Assembly: GCA_022695795.1 (NCBI GenBank)
Contig: MU404143.1
Span: forward strand, 114,107 to 178,106
DNA length: 64,000 bases
Direction of reading: 5' to 3'
Source: Biscogniauxia marginata
Lineage: Eukaryota; Ascomycota; Sordariomycetes; Xylariales; Xylariaceae
Made by a program: the position numbers and the translations under genes. The notes under the pieces are model-generated. The model was not told where the DNA came from and searched no databases. It saw only the letters and a list, made by a program, of their open reading frames with translations. Positions 20,879 through 33,243 of this stretch are shown here, piece by piece. Numbering within the stretch: the first letter of the stretch is position 1; each line of letters opens with the position of its first letter.

Positions 20879-22340
20879 TCATTACGTTACGCTCGCGGAT
20901 AACTAGCAATTATATGTAACTGTTCAACGACACCTAAGTCTCCCAAGTAGATTATGCAAATGAGACATGTTGAGTATGTGTATGTATATCTGGCTCTGTT
21001 TCTATATTAGTGTCAATTACTTAAAACATATAACTTACCTTTATATTTATAAAGTACAATTTAAATTAACGTTTCTCACAACTAAATGAGACATTTAAAC
21101 GTGTAAATTAGTTTATTTAAAACGCTACTTTAATAAATTAATAATAGTTAATAATAAAGATATTAATAATTATAAAGTAAAAAAAAGATAAATTAATAAT
21201 AAGAGGCTTAGTTTATAAAGTTTTAATTAAAACTCCGTTTTATAATGTATTTTATATATAAATAAATAAAATAAACTTATAAGTGAAATTTTATAATTAT
21301 TATAAATTAATTAATAATATATAAAATTTTTTAAAACTTTTTAAAACTTAAATTATTAAATACTTTTTTATTTATTATATAAACATTATTAATTATATTT
21401 TTATTTTATAACATCTTTTATAAACGAGTAAATTATATAAATAAATAAGTTAATTTTTATAATTTTTATATTTTAAATTTTTAAAAATTATTTATATAAC
21501 ATCGAAATTAATTAATAATTAATATTATTTAAATTTAATATATAAATAATATAAAAAAGATATATATATATTATAGTTTTTTATTATAAATTTATAAAAA
21601 CTTTAATTAATTAAATAAATATATAAAAGAATGTAAAATTATTAATTATAATTATTTAATTATTAAAACTTAGTTTTAATAAGTTATTAACTTAATTTTA
21701 ACCTTGCTTTCACCTTTTATTAGTAGATCCTTTTAAATAAACTTCATAGCGTCCATTCGCTCTTTAGAATGTCCTTTGTAAAGATCACGGTTTTGCCGCA
21801 CTTATCGTAACGGCTAGCGCCCACATGAAGATGGCTGGCGGCTGCCGCCCCTTTCGACCCTGGCCGTCTTGAGAACAGTCCCCCAGACGCCTCTCGTTCG
21901 TACTCTGCCACCTGTGATACTACTAACTAGTACGATCTTGGCTCTTCGCAGACTATTGATCGAGGCTATGGACCGGAGATTATCAACGCCATAAAAGCTT
22001 TTCTCTATAGGCTTATGAATGCATCTATGACGGGCGGAAGCAAATACAAAAATTTGACGAATCTAATTCATCAGCTTACTAACCACGAGCCAAGCGGGTC
22101 ATATTGACATGCTCGTAAACAGAACATAAAGCTAAAAGCCATCTAGGCAGTAAAATTTATTGCCATTCACTGAATATTAAGCGCCATATCACAGCTTATT
22201 TACAAGCATAACTGGAACCTAACATACAATACTAATCTTTATCATTGCTATAAGAACATCATATGGGCCGTTAATAATTATATATGCACCTACTTTACTA
22301 CGGATCATAGTTTTATAACTCCCGATTCTAAACTACATGA
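20879..22340. other. Intergenic with RIP-mutated centre
   Basis: Between the convergent ends of the dioxygenase and the aspartic protease. About 20995-21725 is AT-rich and repeat-like (GAGTAAATTATATAAATAAATAAG near 21425 recalls the long-TIR ends). The flanking parts, 20879-20995 and 21725-22340, are GC-balanced but hold no gene I can support. Confidence 0.5.
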
Positions 22341-23618
22341 TTAGGTTGCCTTCGTGGCGAATCCCAACTGCGGCGTCGATGCCCCATTGAAAACGACGTA
22401 GGCCGCCTTCAGCGCTATATCGCCAAAGATGTTAAGCCCAATACCAGTGCTTGATTGAAGTCCACCGTAGCATGTAGACGACCCTTCCGTCACAGGCGCA
22501 TAGTTCATATAAGTAGCTGGGATGACGATGCTCTTAGTGCCGACAACATATGTAAAGGTGGGTAGAGTCGCACTGCAGGGGAACACGTAGCCACCGTACG
22601 AATCTGAGTTCTGCGAGCCCGACACCTTGCTATAGTAATTCTTCACGACTGCATCGGGGAGGAGGAGTAGTGTTGTGCCCGTATCAGCAATACCGCTGAC
22701 TTTGGTACTATAAGATGTGCTGCCGACCTGATAGCTGTTGGCTGTGAACTGCCAGAAGCCCTGCGACGTGCTCACGGAAGTGTACGTGATAGAGCCCGTA
22801 TACTTAGAGCTATCGGCGAAGCCGAAGTCGTATGAACCGGCTGGAACATGTGAGTTTCATGAAAGTATATAGTTAGACTAGAGAGACTTACGAGTGCCAT
22901 GTTTCAAATCAGCCGCAAATAAAGGCTGGCTTAGCGAAGACTTGACGTTATCAAAGAAGGTCTTTTGAGAGCTAGGAGAGACCGTGTTAATGGTGCTGAA
23001 CGCCAACCCCACGAGTCCGTCGTTGTCGGTATCTTCTGTGAATTGTGTGGAGATCGTACTGGCGGCCTCTACAGCCTGGGATGCGAATGACACCCCCCCA
23101 ATGTTAACAATATCGGTGTACACGTCACCCGAGGCGCCACTACCATCTCCGTACGAGATGTCCCAAGTGTACCCGGACAGCTTCTTAGAAGTACTGCTCT
23201 TGGATGGGCTGTACACGCTGTGTCCGCTCTGGTATCGTGAAGCAAGCTCGGTGCTAAAGACCCAGAGATCAGCCGACCCGGTGTCGAAGTCCAAATTGAG
23301 CGTCTGTGCAGGCGTGCCGATGCTCACGGGCGTAAGATACTCGACATCATACTCCTCGGGTGTCGTAGCCGCACTGCCTGTGGTGGCCCGTTTGGAATTT
23401 GCGTAGGTCTGATTTATAGCGCTGGTGAGGTATTCCGGCAACGGAGCTCCAAATTTGCGATAAGCCTTAGCCAGGGCCAGGGCGCCATTTTTGACATGCT
23501 TCGGGTTGCGGACCTGGTGAACTGTGAAGCTGTGGCCCTTTTGTTCCTCGAGGGGAGCCGCCGAAGCGAGGGAGAGGGCTGCTGTGACCAGCAAAAAGGT
23601 TTGGGAGAGAGTTGGCAT
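22341..23618 (-). CDS. Secreted aspartic protease, aspergillopepsin/penicillopepsin-like (A1)
   Basis: Extracellular pepsin-type acid endopeptidase (family A1). Coding is join(22341..22840, 22892..23618), minus strand, 408 aa; the 51-bp intron joins LKHGT to [11 protein letters not shown] signal peptide (about 1-20, ending ASA-APLEEQ) is followed by a propeptide to about residue 77, where a Lys-Arg pair fits processing just before the mature start. The catalytic motifs are [10 protein letters not shown] (Asp112) and [12 protein letters not shown] (Asp at about 295). The flap is in the [15 protein letters not shown] stretch, where Tyr precedes GDGS. C-terminal INPFGD-type and cysteine-pair signatures ([16 protein letters not shown]...C around CSATL/CYGGL) are present. 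Length matches aspergillopepsin-1. A second A1 protease of a different subclass lies about 1.7 kb away on the same strand. Confidence 0.93.
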
Positions 23619-25320
23619 TTTGAACTAGGGGCTTTGGGTCACCGGCGAGAGAGTCTAGATGAATGAATGCTCTAAGTTGCAATTTGGCCTCATCAACAGT
23701 GGAGGGGAACAGTCATATTTATAACCAACTAACACATCTTGCATTTGACTGTATTTAGTATGCAGGAACAAAAGGAAAATGTATCCGTTATCGCATGTTC
23801 GTGTTGATATAGTGGGCCGGAAGGTCTTTAGCAATGAGTATATAGACTACCTTCTCAACTTGGACTGAGCCCCTAGCGTCTAGTGGGAATAGCTCGCATG
23901 GAAACCCTATCACGGCTCTCCTTCTGCCTCCCTCAGTCATAGGGATGTCAGAGTCGTGATGTGGGAACCCATCCGAAAGGTAAGCTGTGGCCGGAACTAG
24001 CACAAGAATCGACATTTCATTTTCATCCCGGCGGTAGCCAGTTTGATAAATGGGACGGTTGCGCCATTGTTTGGTTACCAAATGCTTCTTCTAAGCTGAA
24101 TGCAGAAGGTCACGATGAAAAGCTTGTCTACGCCATGGCAGGGGCATCATGAGGAATTGAGATCTTAAAAAGCTTAGCGGTTTAGATAAGCTTTCTGGGG
24201 TCGGAGTCGTAGGCTATTAAGTCTACTTGTTGTATGTTTAGCGAAGCTTGTTTTGACTTGTGTTTGGAAGGTAACATTATTGGTTTGATTACGTACCTGA
24301 GCTGAGGAACTTAAAGACCCCGCTAGCCAATTAAGAAAGGTGTCGTTCAAAACTCTCGAAATTAGAAATACCTCCGCCGTCATCGCGGAACGGATAGCCA
24401 TATCGACGTTATCGCATAATCTAGCTGGATGCTGTTACTGGATAGCGGGACGATTACATAAAGGGAGTGGTTCTTAAATAGGAAGCTCACTATAAATAGT
24501 GTCGAGCGAACGAAACTAACTTAAAACGGTCCGGCTTTTAAATTATTACAAGTTTTATTATAATTAATCTTTATATATATAATTAATAAAATAAAATATT
24601 AACATTAATTTTTATAAATATATATAAACGTGTTATTTAAAAATGATAATAATAAAAAGGCGAAGTTTTTTTTCTTTTTTTCTTTTTTTTTTTAAAAAGT
24701 TGATTTTATAATATTATTTACGATTATTATTTAGTTATTTATAATATAATTAAAATAAATTAAAATATTTTACTTTTAAAAAATAAAAAAATATTAAATC
24801 CGTTAATTTAACATTTTAAATTAACTTATATATTATTATAAACATTATATTATAATAAATAATAAACTTAGTTTTAAAACTTTATTAAAGTTTTTTTATA
24901 TAAATTTAATTGTTTATTTTATTATATATATATATATATATATATTTTATTTTATTTTATATTACTTATTAAATTAATTAATTAAAATATAAGTTTTTTA
25001 TAAATATAAATTGTAATATATTAACATAATTAATGTATAACATTGTGGCTGGTGGCTACGAGGCCTCTTACCAGGTACTTCAGGTACTTGTAAGGAAGTC
25101 GCGTTGCATCAAGAAATTTGCTATTAGCTGAGATCTTACACTACGCTCCACACTGTAGAATAAACATCAGTACAACTTTAATTGTTTTTGTTTCTTTCAA
25201 TCGGCTCTGTATACTCCTTAAACGTCAAGCTACGCCAGCAGAGCGTTTCAAATAAATAACAGGTGGGTGCAGGTGACTGGCTATAGGTGACGTCGTCCCG
25301 ACCGCCGTGCGAAGCATGGC
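23619..25320. other. Intergenic with RIP block
   Basis: The stretch 23619-24530 is GC-balanced and contains only short frames without family resemblance. About 24531-25035 is AT-rich RIP-like DNA with a TA/AT dinucleotide run at about 24922-24944. The stretch 25041-25320 is the 3' flank of the yapsin-like gene. Confidence 0.5.
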
Positions 25321-26996
25321 TCAAGCGTCAGCTTGTACCATAACTATTCCCGCGCCCACAAGACTAAACAGGCCAGCCAGAGCGGCTACACCAACGGCTT
25401 CCCAATTTGGCGAAGGTACGGATCTTATGCCTGAATTACCAGAACTCTCCGTAGACGATGATGAGCCTGTTGCGGCGGCGGTTCCAGTAGCAGTTCCAGT
25501 AGTCGACCCACTAGCATCGTTTCCCGGCAATCCCGTGGCCGTCTGCTTGACAGAAACCTGGGATGCAACACCAGTGACGTCGGGAACACCAGATTCCTTC
25601 GTGATCTCGACTATATTGCTCTTGGTGCTATTCAAGTTGGAAGGTGCTAGGGCGATCTCCTTGTTGCTCAAGTCGTATACGACGTATGCGGATCGCAGGA
25701 AGGTATCGCCAAGCAGGTATATACCGGAGTTAGGCTGGATACCAAAGCTACAGACGTTCTCGAAGGGAAGCTCGGGAACGACGAGGCCTATCTCAATATA
25801 TCCCTTCACGTCATCGAGGATCACCTCGTCGATGGGAACGCGAATTAGTGGGCCATTGTCACCGCCGAACTGGAAATCGAAAGTGAAGTTCTTGTTGTCG
25901 GTCAGGTGGTTGCAACTGACGTAGACGAGGCCTGTGCCGTCTAGGCTTGTATCATCCACGGCACCAAACGCGGCAAAAATGCGGTTGACCATAGAGGAGG
26001 GGAGATAGGTTAAGGTGGTACCCGAATCGAGGATGACGGGGAAGGCAGTTTGCGTAACATTAGTTACGGTGCCGTTGTCAGCGGTCATGGTTAGTGAATT
26101 CAGGGCTACCGTGAACGAGGTGTAATTTTGGGACCTAGAATCGGGTATGATGGGTATAGACTTGAGTTCACCAATATACTTCTCTGTGTCCAGGCCTCCA
26201 AAGAGGATAGTACCAGTTTCTGCATATAGATCGTCCTGGTCAAACGTTAGTGCGCGCCCCATTTTAGTACTAGCCAGCGTGAGCTGCTTACACATGAAGG
26301 GATTTCAAGATCTGACATACCAGGTATAAGCTGTAGGCCTGGGTGGCAATTAGGCCCTGTTCCTCGAACAGATCCATGATGTTTGGATACTTCTCACGCG
26401 AGGCGACATTTGCGGGGAAGCCTACGCCAAGAAGACCCGAGTTGATAGAGGAGTTCTCGGCAAGACCCATCTGCAAGTTCGTGATGTTGGCGCCACCGAT
26501 GCTGAAAGTGTCCTTGATGTAGTCTCCCTCGGCGCCGGAGCTATCGACATACTGAATGCGGAATGAATCCCGTGAAACCATGGAATATGTAGAGCTCTCG
26601 GAGGGATTGTCTTGTCAGGTAGAGATGTCAGCCTCAGCAAGTTATTCAGAAAGAGGCCTCGGGGATCGACCTACAAGTAGAGATACACCCCCCATAGTAA
26701 GCTTGCAGCTTCTCTGACCGGCAGAGATTGGCATTGGTGTCCAAGACCCAGACGTCACTGCTACCAGTATCGAGAACTAAGCTAACAGGCTGGGGAGGTG
26801 TCCCTAGAAAGACTTGGGCGTAATAACCACCGCCAGTCCGGTTGTTGTTGAGCTCCTGCGAATAGGTAGGAGAGCGTCTGCGCAGAGTGGGATTACTGGA
26901 GGTCTGTTTGGCGAACGTGACAGGTATAACTCTTTGGGTAGCAGCAGCACTGACCGCAGCAGCACAGGCGACAAGAAGAGCTAGCACGAATCGCAT
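25321..26996 (-). CDS. GPI-anchored yapsin-like aspartic protease (A1)
   Basis: Cell-surface aspartic endopeptidase of the yapsin/OpsB/candidapepsin-like group, which trims secreted and wall proteins. Coding is join(25321..26235, 26321..26610, 26675..26996), minus strand, 508 aa. Splicing restores STYNPSESSTY and AYSLYLDDLYAETGTILFGG, both typical. I take the start at 26996 (MRFVLALLVACAAAVSA), a clean signal peptide; an in-frame ATG 38 codons upstream would bury it. A basic RRR near residue 40 suits Kex2-type processing. The catalytic motifs are VLDTGSSDVW (Asp76) and ILDSGTTLTYLP (Asp274). A Ser/Thr/Gly-rich stalk (about 430-480) ends in a hydrophobic tail (VGVAALAGLFSLVGAGIVMV), fitting a GPI signal. 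Confidence 0.92.
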
Positions 26997-29759
26997 GGTG
27001 AAGAAGACGGCGCGAGAGTTGCGAGATGTATACCCAAGGCAATTCGGACGAAGTGAAGGGCGGAGAGAGGAGAGGGATAACAGGGGTAGAAAAGAAGAGA
27101 TACCAGTCACCGAGTTTGGGATCGGCGAGAGATGGTGAAAAACTAGGTACGTTACCTACATCCAGAGGTATATGTAGTCTCGGACAAAGAAGTGGAAGCG
27201 CATGCCCTCACATCATGACAAAAATATGGCTCTATAAACACGAATGTACAAAACATATAAATAAAAGAGTTCAGATAGAGGCGAAGACTTCATTGAGCTG
27301 GTGCTACACCCAGATAAAGAGGTAGCCCGGCACCGCGCCATATTCGGTAATGGTAGCATGGGCTGGGGACCGGGAATAACGAGAGAAGTCTTGGCTTCAT
27401 CTAACCTACAGCATTAACGGGCACACGGGTATTAATTACAGTTGCTGCATGTTGGCGACCTGGTGTCCAATCAGCTGTGCCCATGCAGGTAAGCCATTTA
27501 TGTGTAGCTTCGTCATCCCGTTGCCGTCCACCCAAGCCCAATTAGGTACATAATTTGGTCTCCGGCCGCTTGTAAGCCCCATATCGACCCTCAAATCTTA
27601 CATTTAGGTACGTACCTCTTAATACATTCACACACCATTCCCTTACTTGTGGGGAAGGCATGTGTGGCTTAGCAAATTTAGCCTTAGTTCAGATTCCGTC
27701 ATCACCCATTCTCGCTAATCAATCATCCCTTTTACAACCTCTTTTCTTTTCTTTGGTTTTGCAGCCAGACATACTCTGCGTAATGGTAAAGTATATCTCG
27801 CTGGCATTTGGTCTTAGCACCCGCAAACACTGTAGCTCCCGCGAACTTGGCTAGCCCAGGATCCAAGGATGCTATGGTGCGAGAAAGACCCTGGAAAAGC
27901 CCAGACTTTGGATTGATAGCCTCAAACTGTAAGCCACGTGTGGTCCAAGAGGAGGCCCTCAACAGCAACGACGACGCTGCGAAATGCAACCAAGTCCTTT
28001 TCAGACCATTCCCAGATGAAATTTTGACTGCGTACTTCTAGCAGGGGAATGCATTAACTAGGAAGTATCTCTCCTTTGGTAATGGAACTCACAGCTCGAA
28101 ACCCTCTGAAGTTTCGTGCATAGTTAGTCAATTTCTGGGGTCAACATCTTCAGGGACTAATATAAGTAGAGGGTACGAACTCTCCATAGAGCTTCGCTCT
28201 TCCTCCAACAACACTTTCCGCGCCGTTGCTATTGGGAAAGGGAGATCGACATTTTCCCACAGCGACCTGACAGCAAGGGTTACAATAATTATTGGATACA
28301 AAAAGGACGCAACCGGTGGCGCTTAGCGTGAGCACAAGAGGATAGGTAAGATCTTCCATAACGATAGCAGGTGTTTCTTTAATATCTGATTGAGATATTC
28401 GGCATGTGCGCAGACTACTTGAGATAAAGACCTCTTACTTGCGGGCGGAGAATACTAAACGGAGAGGCTGTGAGTCGCACTCGGGAAGACAGAGACCATT
28501 ATCCTGTTTATTAGTTTTTCATGGAATTCGTAGCGGTCTCGCCGGGATGTGCTGAGATCGGAACGTCCTCGTTATTTCGTGGAATGTAGTGTTATGATGG
28601 GCTTTCAGTCGTTAATATGCTCTTGAGCAATCCAGTGGTGCCCTTATAGCCTTCAAGATGGTCGATATTCGTTTGAATTGAACCCAAATAGATGAGATTT
28701 TCCTTGTCACGATGCGAGCAGAAGGCATCCGATATTGTCGTTAGCGCGAATAGCGCCAGAGACGTTTTAAGATGGCAACCCCGTGGCCGTATCATTGAAG
28801 GTATTATTTACGATCTGGGCTCAGAAACTTCAAGGCAGCTATGGGCATCATTGTGTTAATGATTAGAGTGTAATGATTAGAACATAGTAAGGAATGGGTG
28901 ATCATCTGAGGTTAATAGCAGGGTGGACCCACTAGGTTAACTTCTCTAGTACGAAGACTTTGGCATAACCTCGCGCTATAATTGGTATCGAGAGCCATAC
29001 TCGAACCATGTATATCTAAGAAGTAGGATATGCGACTGGACTTGATACTTGTTCTATTCCTTCTGGCACCATACCTGGGGGGCACTATCAATATCCCGGA
29101 AGACAGTCTGTTCATAGTCTTTAAGAGGTATGCTTAAGTGAATTTGTTACGACGAAGGTCGTGGGTTTATGTAGACAGCAATATATGAGTAATAGGCATG
29201 GTTTAGTCATAAAGAAGTTATTCCTATATGTTTATATAATGAATTAGATGGTAGTTGATGCTTATATTGATCACTGCAAAGGAAAGTCGCTACCTGGGGG
29301 TCTAAAGGAGCGTATGTATATTTGTAGTATTTGGGATATCTATGAGGAATATGGAGTTATTCCCCATATTCGCTACATATGCCGTAAGTCATGTTCCTCG
29401 TTTCACGACTTGGTTAGTTCGTGACAGAACCAGGCCCGGATTTTGGTGGGAGGGGGGCAAAGTACACCTTTGACAGATGAACTAACCCGTATGCTAGTTT
29501 CTGTTCCTCGAAGACCATAGCGATTCCCGCTAGATGGTTACGTCTGTTTTAGTTTTTGGGATGGGGACAAGGTGGTCTAGTTCTTTATAGTTATTTAGGT
29601 TTTTCACGGTTACCATGAGGAGCATTCTCTGCTAAAGGTCTATAGTCTTTGCCTTTTCCGACGGCATCCCGAAAACTGCGGGACTCTATTTAAGAATATA
29701 CGAACTTACCAAGTTACTAAATACTCTAACGTTTAGCTAAGAAAATGGGCTCCTCGAAG
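26997..29759. other. Intergenic, 2.7 kb with no firm gene
   Basis: GC-balanced, single-copy-looking DNA. TAGGTACGTACCT-type promoter palindromes occur near 27140 and 27605. Several frames of 60-85 codons exist on both strands; only one (28592-28795, listed separately) has a signal-peptide-like start. I recognise no domain. Degraded or lineage-specific genes cannot be ruled out. Confidence 0.4.
28592..28795 (-). CDS. Possible small secreted protein ORF (unrecognised)
   Basis: I do not recognise this 67-codon frame. Its first 25 residues (two Arg, one Lys, then SLALFALTTISDAFC) look like a signal peptide with a cleavage site near A-F-C. The rest is short and polar with no repeats. There is no second exon I can justify, although a cysteine-rich frame (NNYCNPCCQVAVGKC) lies 230 bp downstream at 28150-28359 on the same strand and could belong to the same transcript. 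This is weakly supported; transcript evidence would decide. Confidence 0.15.
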   Translation of the reverse strand: MIRPRGCHLKTSLALFALTTISDAFCSHRDKENLIYLGSIQTNIDHLEGYKGTTGLLKSILTTESPS

Positions 29760-29980
29760 TGGTACTGACTATAAACAGGAAATTAGGCGTTAACCTATTA
29801 AAATTACACTAGAAATAACGTATAATTCCTTGTTTTTCAAAACTCGGGTGGTAAAAGCTCTTTATATTAAACTAAGTCTATTAAAATATCCGATTTATCG
29901 TTTTCTTTTTAATATAATATTTGTTATAACTTAAACGGTGATATATTAACGCCGAGAAATTAATAATTAAAACTAAATAA

Positions 29981-30019
<39 letters not shown>

Positions 30020-30324
30020 AAGTAATATAATTAAAAATAGTTATTTATATAAAAACCTTTATTATTTTATAAAATATTTATTATTTATTAAAAAATCGAT
30101 ATTTATTTTTAAAAAGCGTCGCTTTTTAATTAAAAAATGAGGTTTTTAAAAATTATTAACGTAACATTATAATTAATTAATTATTATTATTATTTAAATT
30201 GTTTTATATAGTTTTATATTTTAAAAACTAAATACATTTTTTATATTAAGTATTTAGTTTTTTAATATGTGATTTAAATTAATTAATTCAAAAATAATGT
30301 ATTTATTATTATTATTAAAAGGCG

Positions 30325-31289
30325 TAACGTGTCTTATAAGCAAGTAAACTAGTTTTTACAACTTTTATAATTTTAACTATTAAAAGATATTTACGTGATA
30401 TTAAAATTAATTAATTATTATTATTATTTAAATCGTCTTTTTTAGTTTTACGTTTTAAAAACTAAATACCTTTTTTATATTAAGTATTTGGTTTTTTAAC
30501 GCGTGATTTAAGTTAATTAGTTTATAAATAAATAATATATTTATTATTATTATTATTAAAACGCGTAAAATTATATTTATATGTTTTTTTAAAATAAAAA
30601 AATAAAAAAATATTTATTTATTTAAGAATAAGTTATTATAAATTAACGATATTTTATAATGTTTTTCGTATAATATTATAAAATTAAATACTCGAAAATT
30701 TACATTTTATAAAAAAATTAATAATTATTTAATATATTATTAATTTAAATAATTAATTATTTTTTTCTCGTTTAAGTTATATTATTATAATAATAAACTT
30801 TTTATTATATAAACGCGACGCGAGGCGCGTCGAAAAAAATTATTATAAACGCGTTTAAATAAATAAATAATTAATTAAAAAGTTTTATATAAAAACTTAA
30901 ATATATAAAACGGTTACGAAATATATAATTTTAACGAAATAATTATTTAAATTAATATAATAATAATAAATATAAAACGATATAAATAACCTTAATAAAC
31001 TTAATAAAAAATCGAAAATAAATTATAATTATTTAAATTATTAATATTAATAGTTTTATTATATTATTATTTATTATTTATTATTTATTATTATTAAAAA
31101 ATAAAAATAAAAAATTAAATAAAAATTAAATAATAAATAAGCTTAATATAAAATTTATAAAATATTTCGATTTTTATATTAAAATTAAATACGAAGCTTT
31201 AAACGTTTATTAATTTTAAATAATCACGAAAATTATTATTTTATAAAATTCGAAAAATATTATAAAAAACTTAATATTATTATATTTTA
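30325..31289 (+). mobile_element. Long-TIR element D, copy 2 (left part)
   Basis: It begins with TAACGTGTCTTATAAGCAAG at 30325 and carries the same interior hairpin (ACTAAATACC...TATTAAGTATTTGGTTTTTTAACGCG, about 30460-30505) as the full copy at 42020. It is followed through to the TTAATATTATTATATTTTATA junction, where MITE A begins. The matching right arm is missing, so this copy is truncated at or near the MITE. Confidence 0.65.
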
Positions 31290-31700
31290 TAACGTGTCTC
31301 ATAAGCGAGTGGGCCACACAAGCGAGTGGGCTATTTAATTTCCCATATAAAATCGACTTTTTTAAAAATTCATAACTTTACGCGTAAAAATCGTAAAAAT
31401 CTCGGACCTTTTTTTTAATTATATAATTATAAGGTTTAATTAAAAGTAAAATCGAAAAAAAATAATTTTAAAAAACGCGAAAAAACTAAAATTAAAATAA
31501 AACGCACGGACTTTTTTACGTATTTCTTTATACATTTCACTTTTATTTTTTTCGATTTTATTTTTAGTTAAACCTTATAATTATATAATTAAAAAAAAGG
31601 TCCGAGATTTTTACGATTTTTACGCGTAAAGTTATGAATTTTTAAAAAAGTCGATTTTATATGGGAAATCAAGTGGCCCACTCGCTTATAAGACATATTA
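31290..31700. mobile_element. MITE family A, copy 2 (best preserved)
   Basis: A 411-bp non-coding element with near-complete inverted arms. The left end, TAACGTGTCTCATAAGCGAG, is mirrored by CTCGCTTATAAGACATATTA at the right. Inside the arms are CATATAAAATCGACTTTTTT, TACGCGTAAAAATCG and TCTCGGACC, all returning as reverse complements. A second AAGCGAGTGGGC unit lies 16 bp in from the left end. No coding capacity; it must depend on a transposase from elsewhere. Confidence 0.85.
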
Positions 31701-32160
31701 ATTATTTTTTAATTTATAAATTTATTTTATAAATTATTATAAGTGTTTTTTTATATTTAATTTAATTATATAAAATGTTAAGTAATTTACTCACTTAAAT
31801 AATTTATATATTAAAGGTTTAAATGTAAAATTTTAATAACTAGTTTAATATTTACTTTTTATAATTACTATATTTTTTTAAATTTAAGTCTCCATTTAAT
31901 TTAATAAAAACGTTATAATTATTTTTAATTTTTAATAATATTATTAATTAAAACTAACTAAACTTATATAATTAAAGTTTTATATATTTTAAAAATAATA
32001 TTAAATATATTATTTTTATATAAATAATAAAATTTAAACTTTATATATATATTTAATATAATATTATATAATAACACATTTCTTATATTAATATTTTAAA
32101 GAAATAAATAGTAAATAACTTATATGTTTTATTTAATAACATTTTAACATGTTAATAGTA

Positions 32161-33243
32161 TAATAATAATGTCTAGTGGCGCTGTGCTCGAGTCTAAAAC
32201 ACATGAGTAGCCCCAAATCAAGAACCAGGACACATAATAACACATTGTCTAACCTTCAACTAAAAAGAGCACCTAGGTAGGCAAATGAGCACACGTAGTT
32301 GAGACCTGGGTACTGGGGAGTGTTACTGTTATGTGTGTTCAACATGACGACCCAGTTATCCTCGTTCATGTAATCTGTCATTTCAATGTGAGATACTTTG
32401 CGCTTTGCGGTAGTGACCTCCTCACGGCCGAAATCTTTGTCACACATCGCACAACGGCCGTCTTCAGCCGTCTTGCCTGGGGCAATCGAAGAGAGACATG
32501 TACTTGTATTGCATGTGGCCTATCTGTCACATCTGTTAGCCTGTAGTATCTGCATGCGTGTATTCACTGCACTCCCTCTCTGATAACGCTGTTTGTATAG
32601 CACCAGCCAATATAAGTCTACTCTTTTCTTTTTTAGCTCAATCTTGTCCTCATATTCTTGTCTCGGGATGAAACTCGGCCAAAGACCTTGCTAGGTTATA
32701 TCGCAGGCTAGAAGTAGTATTCGATGCCGAATGCTTTCAGTGCGTACTTAGATAAGTATGTGCCCAAGGTCCCCGCGCGAATTTAGTTCTACGCCTCTAC
32801 TGAAGATGGCTTTGTTCCCATTTGGCATCTGCGAGGCTCCCACAACACCCATATCCTTACAAATTTGTAAAGATCAACCTCAAGTTATTACGTCGGTTTT
32901 GTCATTACTATAACTGATGGTGTGCTGCACGAGAAAGTACTCTCCTGTCAAGTCAAATGGTTTCCCAGTCACGTCAGGAACAACCGGGATAGTTACCAGA
33001 GCTCTCTGGCGGAAAGGCCTTGCTGCCTTGACCCTTAACTTTCTTGGTATTTTCTACCTATATCCCCCCTCTAAGGACAATCTGACAGGTTAGTCAAACA
33101 AACCCTTCTGGCATTAAACACTCAACTACTCGTGATCGATACTACGTCTCTCTACCCCTTCGACCACCTCCCATTGCCTTACTTACCATTAAACCTTTCA
33201 ACAGGTATCTGGCAATTTGGCGGCATCCTCCTTGGAAACCTTC
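32161..33243. other. Intergenic, 5' side of the DHA2 transporter
   Basis: GC-balanced spacer. A 59-codon frame beginning near 32918 and a 63-codon frame at 32256-32447 (minus) show no recognisable domain. The segment just before 33244 stays open in the transporter's frame back to an AACAG at 33201-33205, so an upstream first exon is possible, but I cannot locate its ATG. Confidence 0.4.

Larger units (their letters stand above)
29760..32160. repeat. RIP-mutated AT-rich block
   Basis: About 2.4 kb of AT-rich, stop-saturated DNA containing a (TA)n run (about 29989-30015), partial copies of the long-TIR family (about 30140-30322 and 30325-31289) and a complete MITE (31290-31700). The interior at 30540-31285 matches 42240-42990 closely, apart from transitions. 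Confidence 0.85.

Noticed and set aside
22984..23406. 140-codon plus-strand frame
   Set aside because: Antisense shadow of the aspergillopepsin-like gene.
25307..25924. 205-codon plus-strand frame
   Set aside because: Exact antisense of the yapsin-like protease 3' exon; composition follows the real gene's codon pattern and no domain is present.
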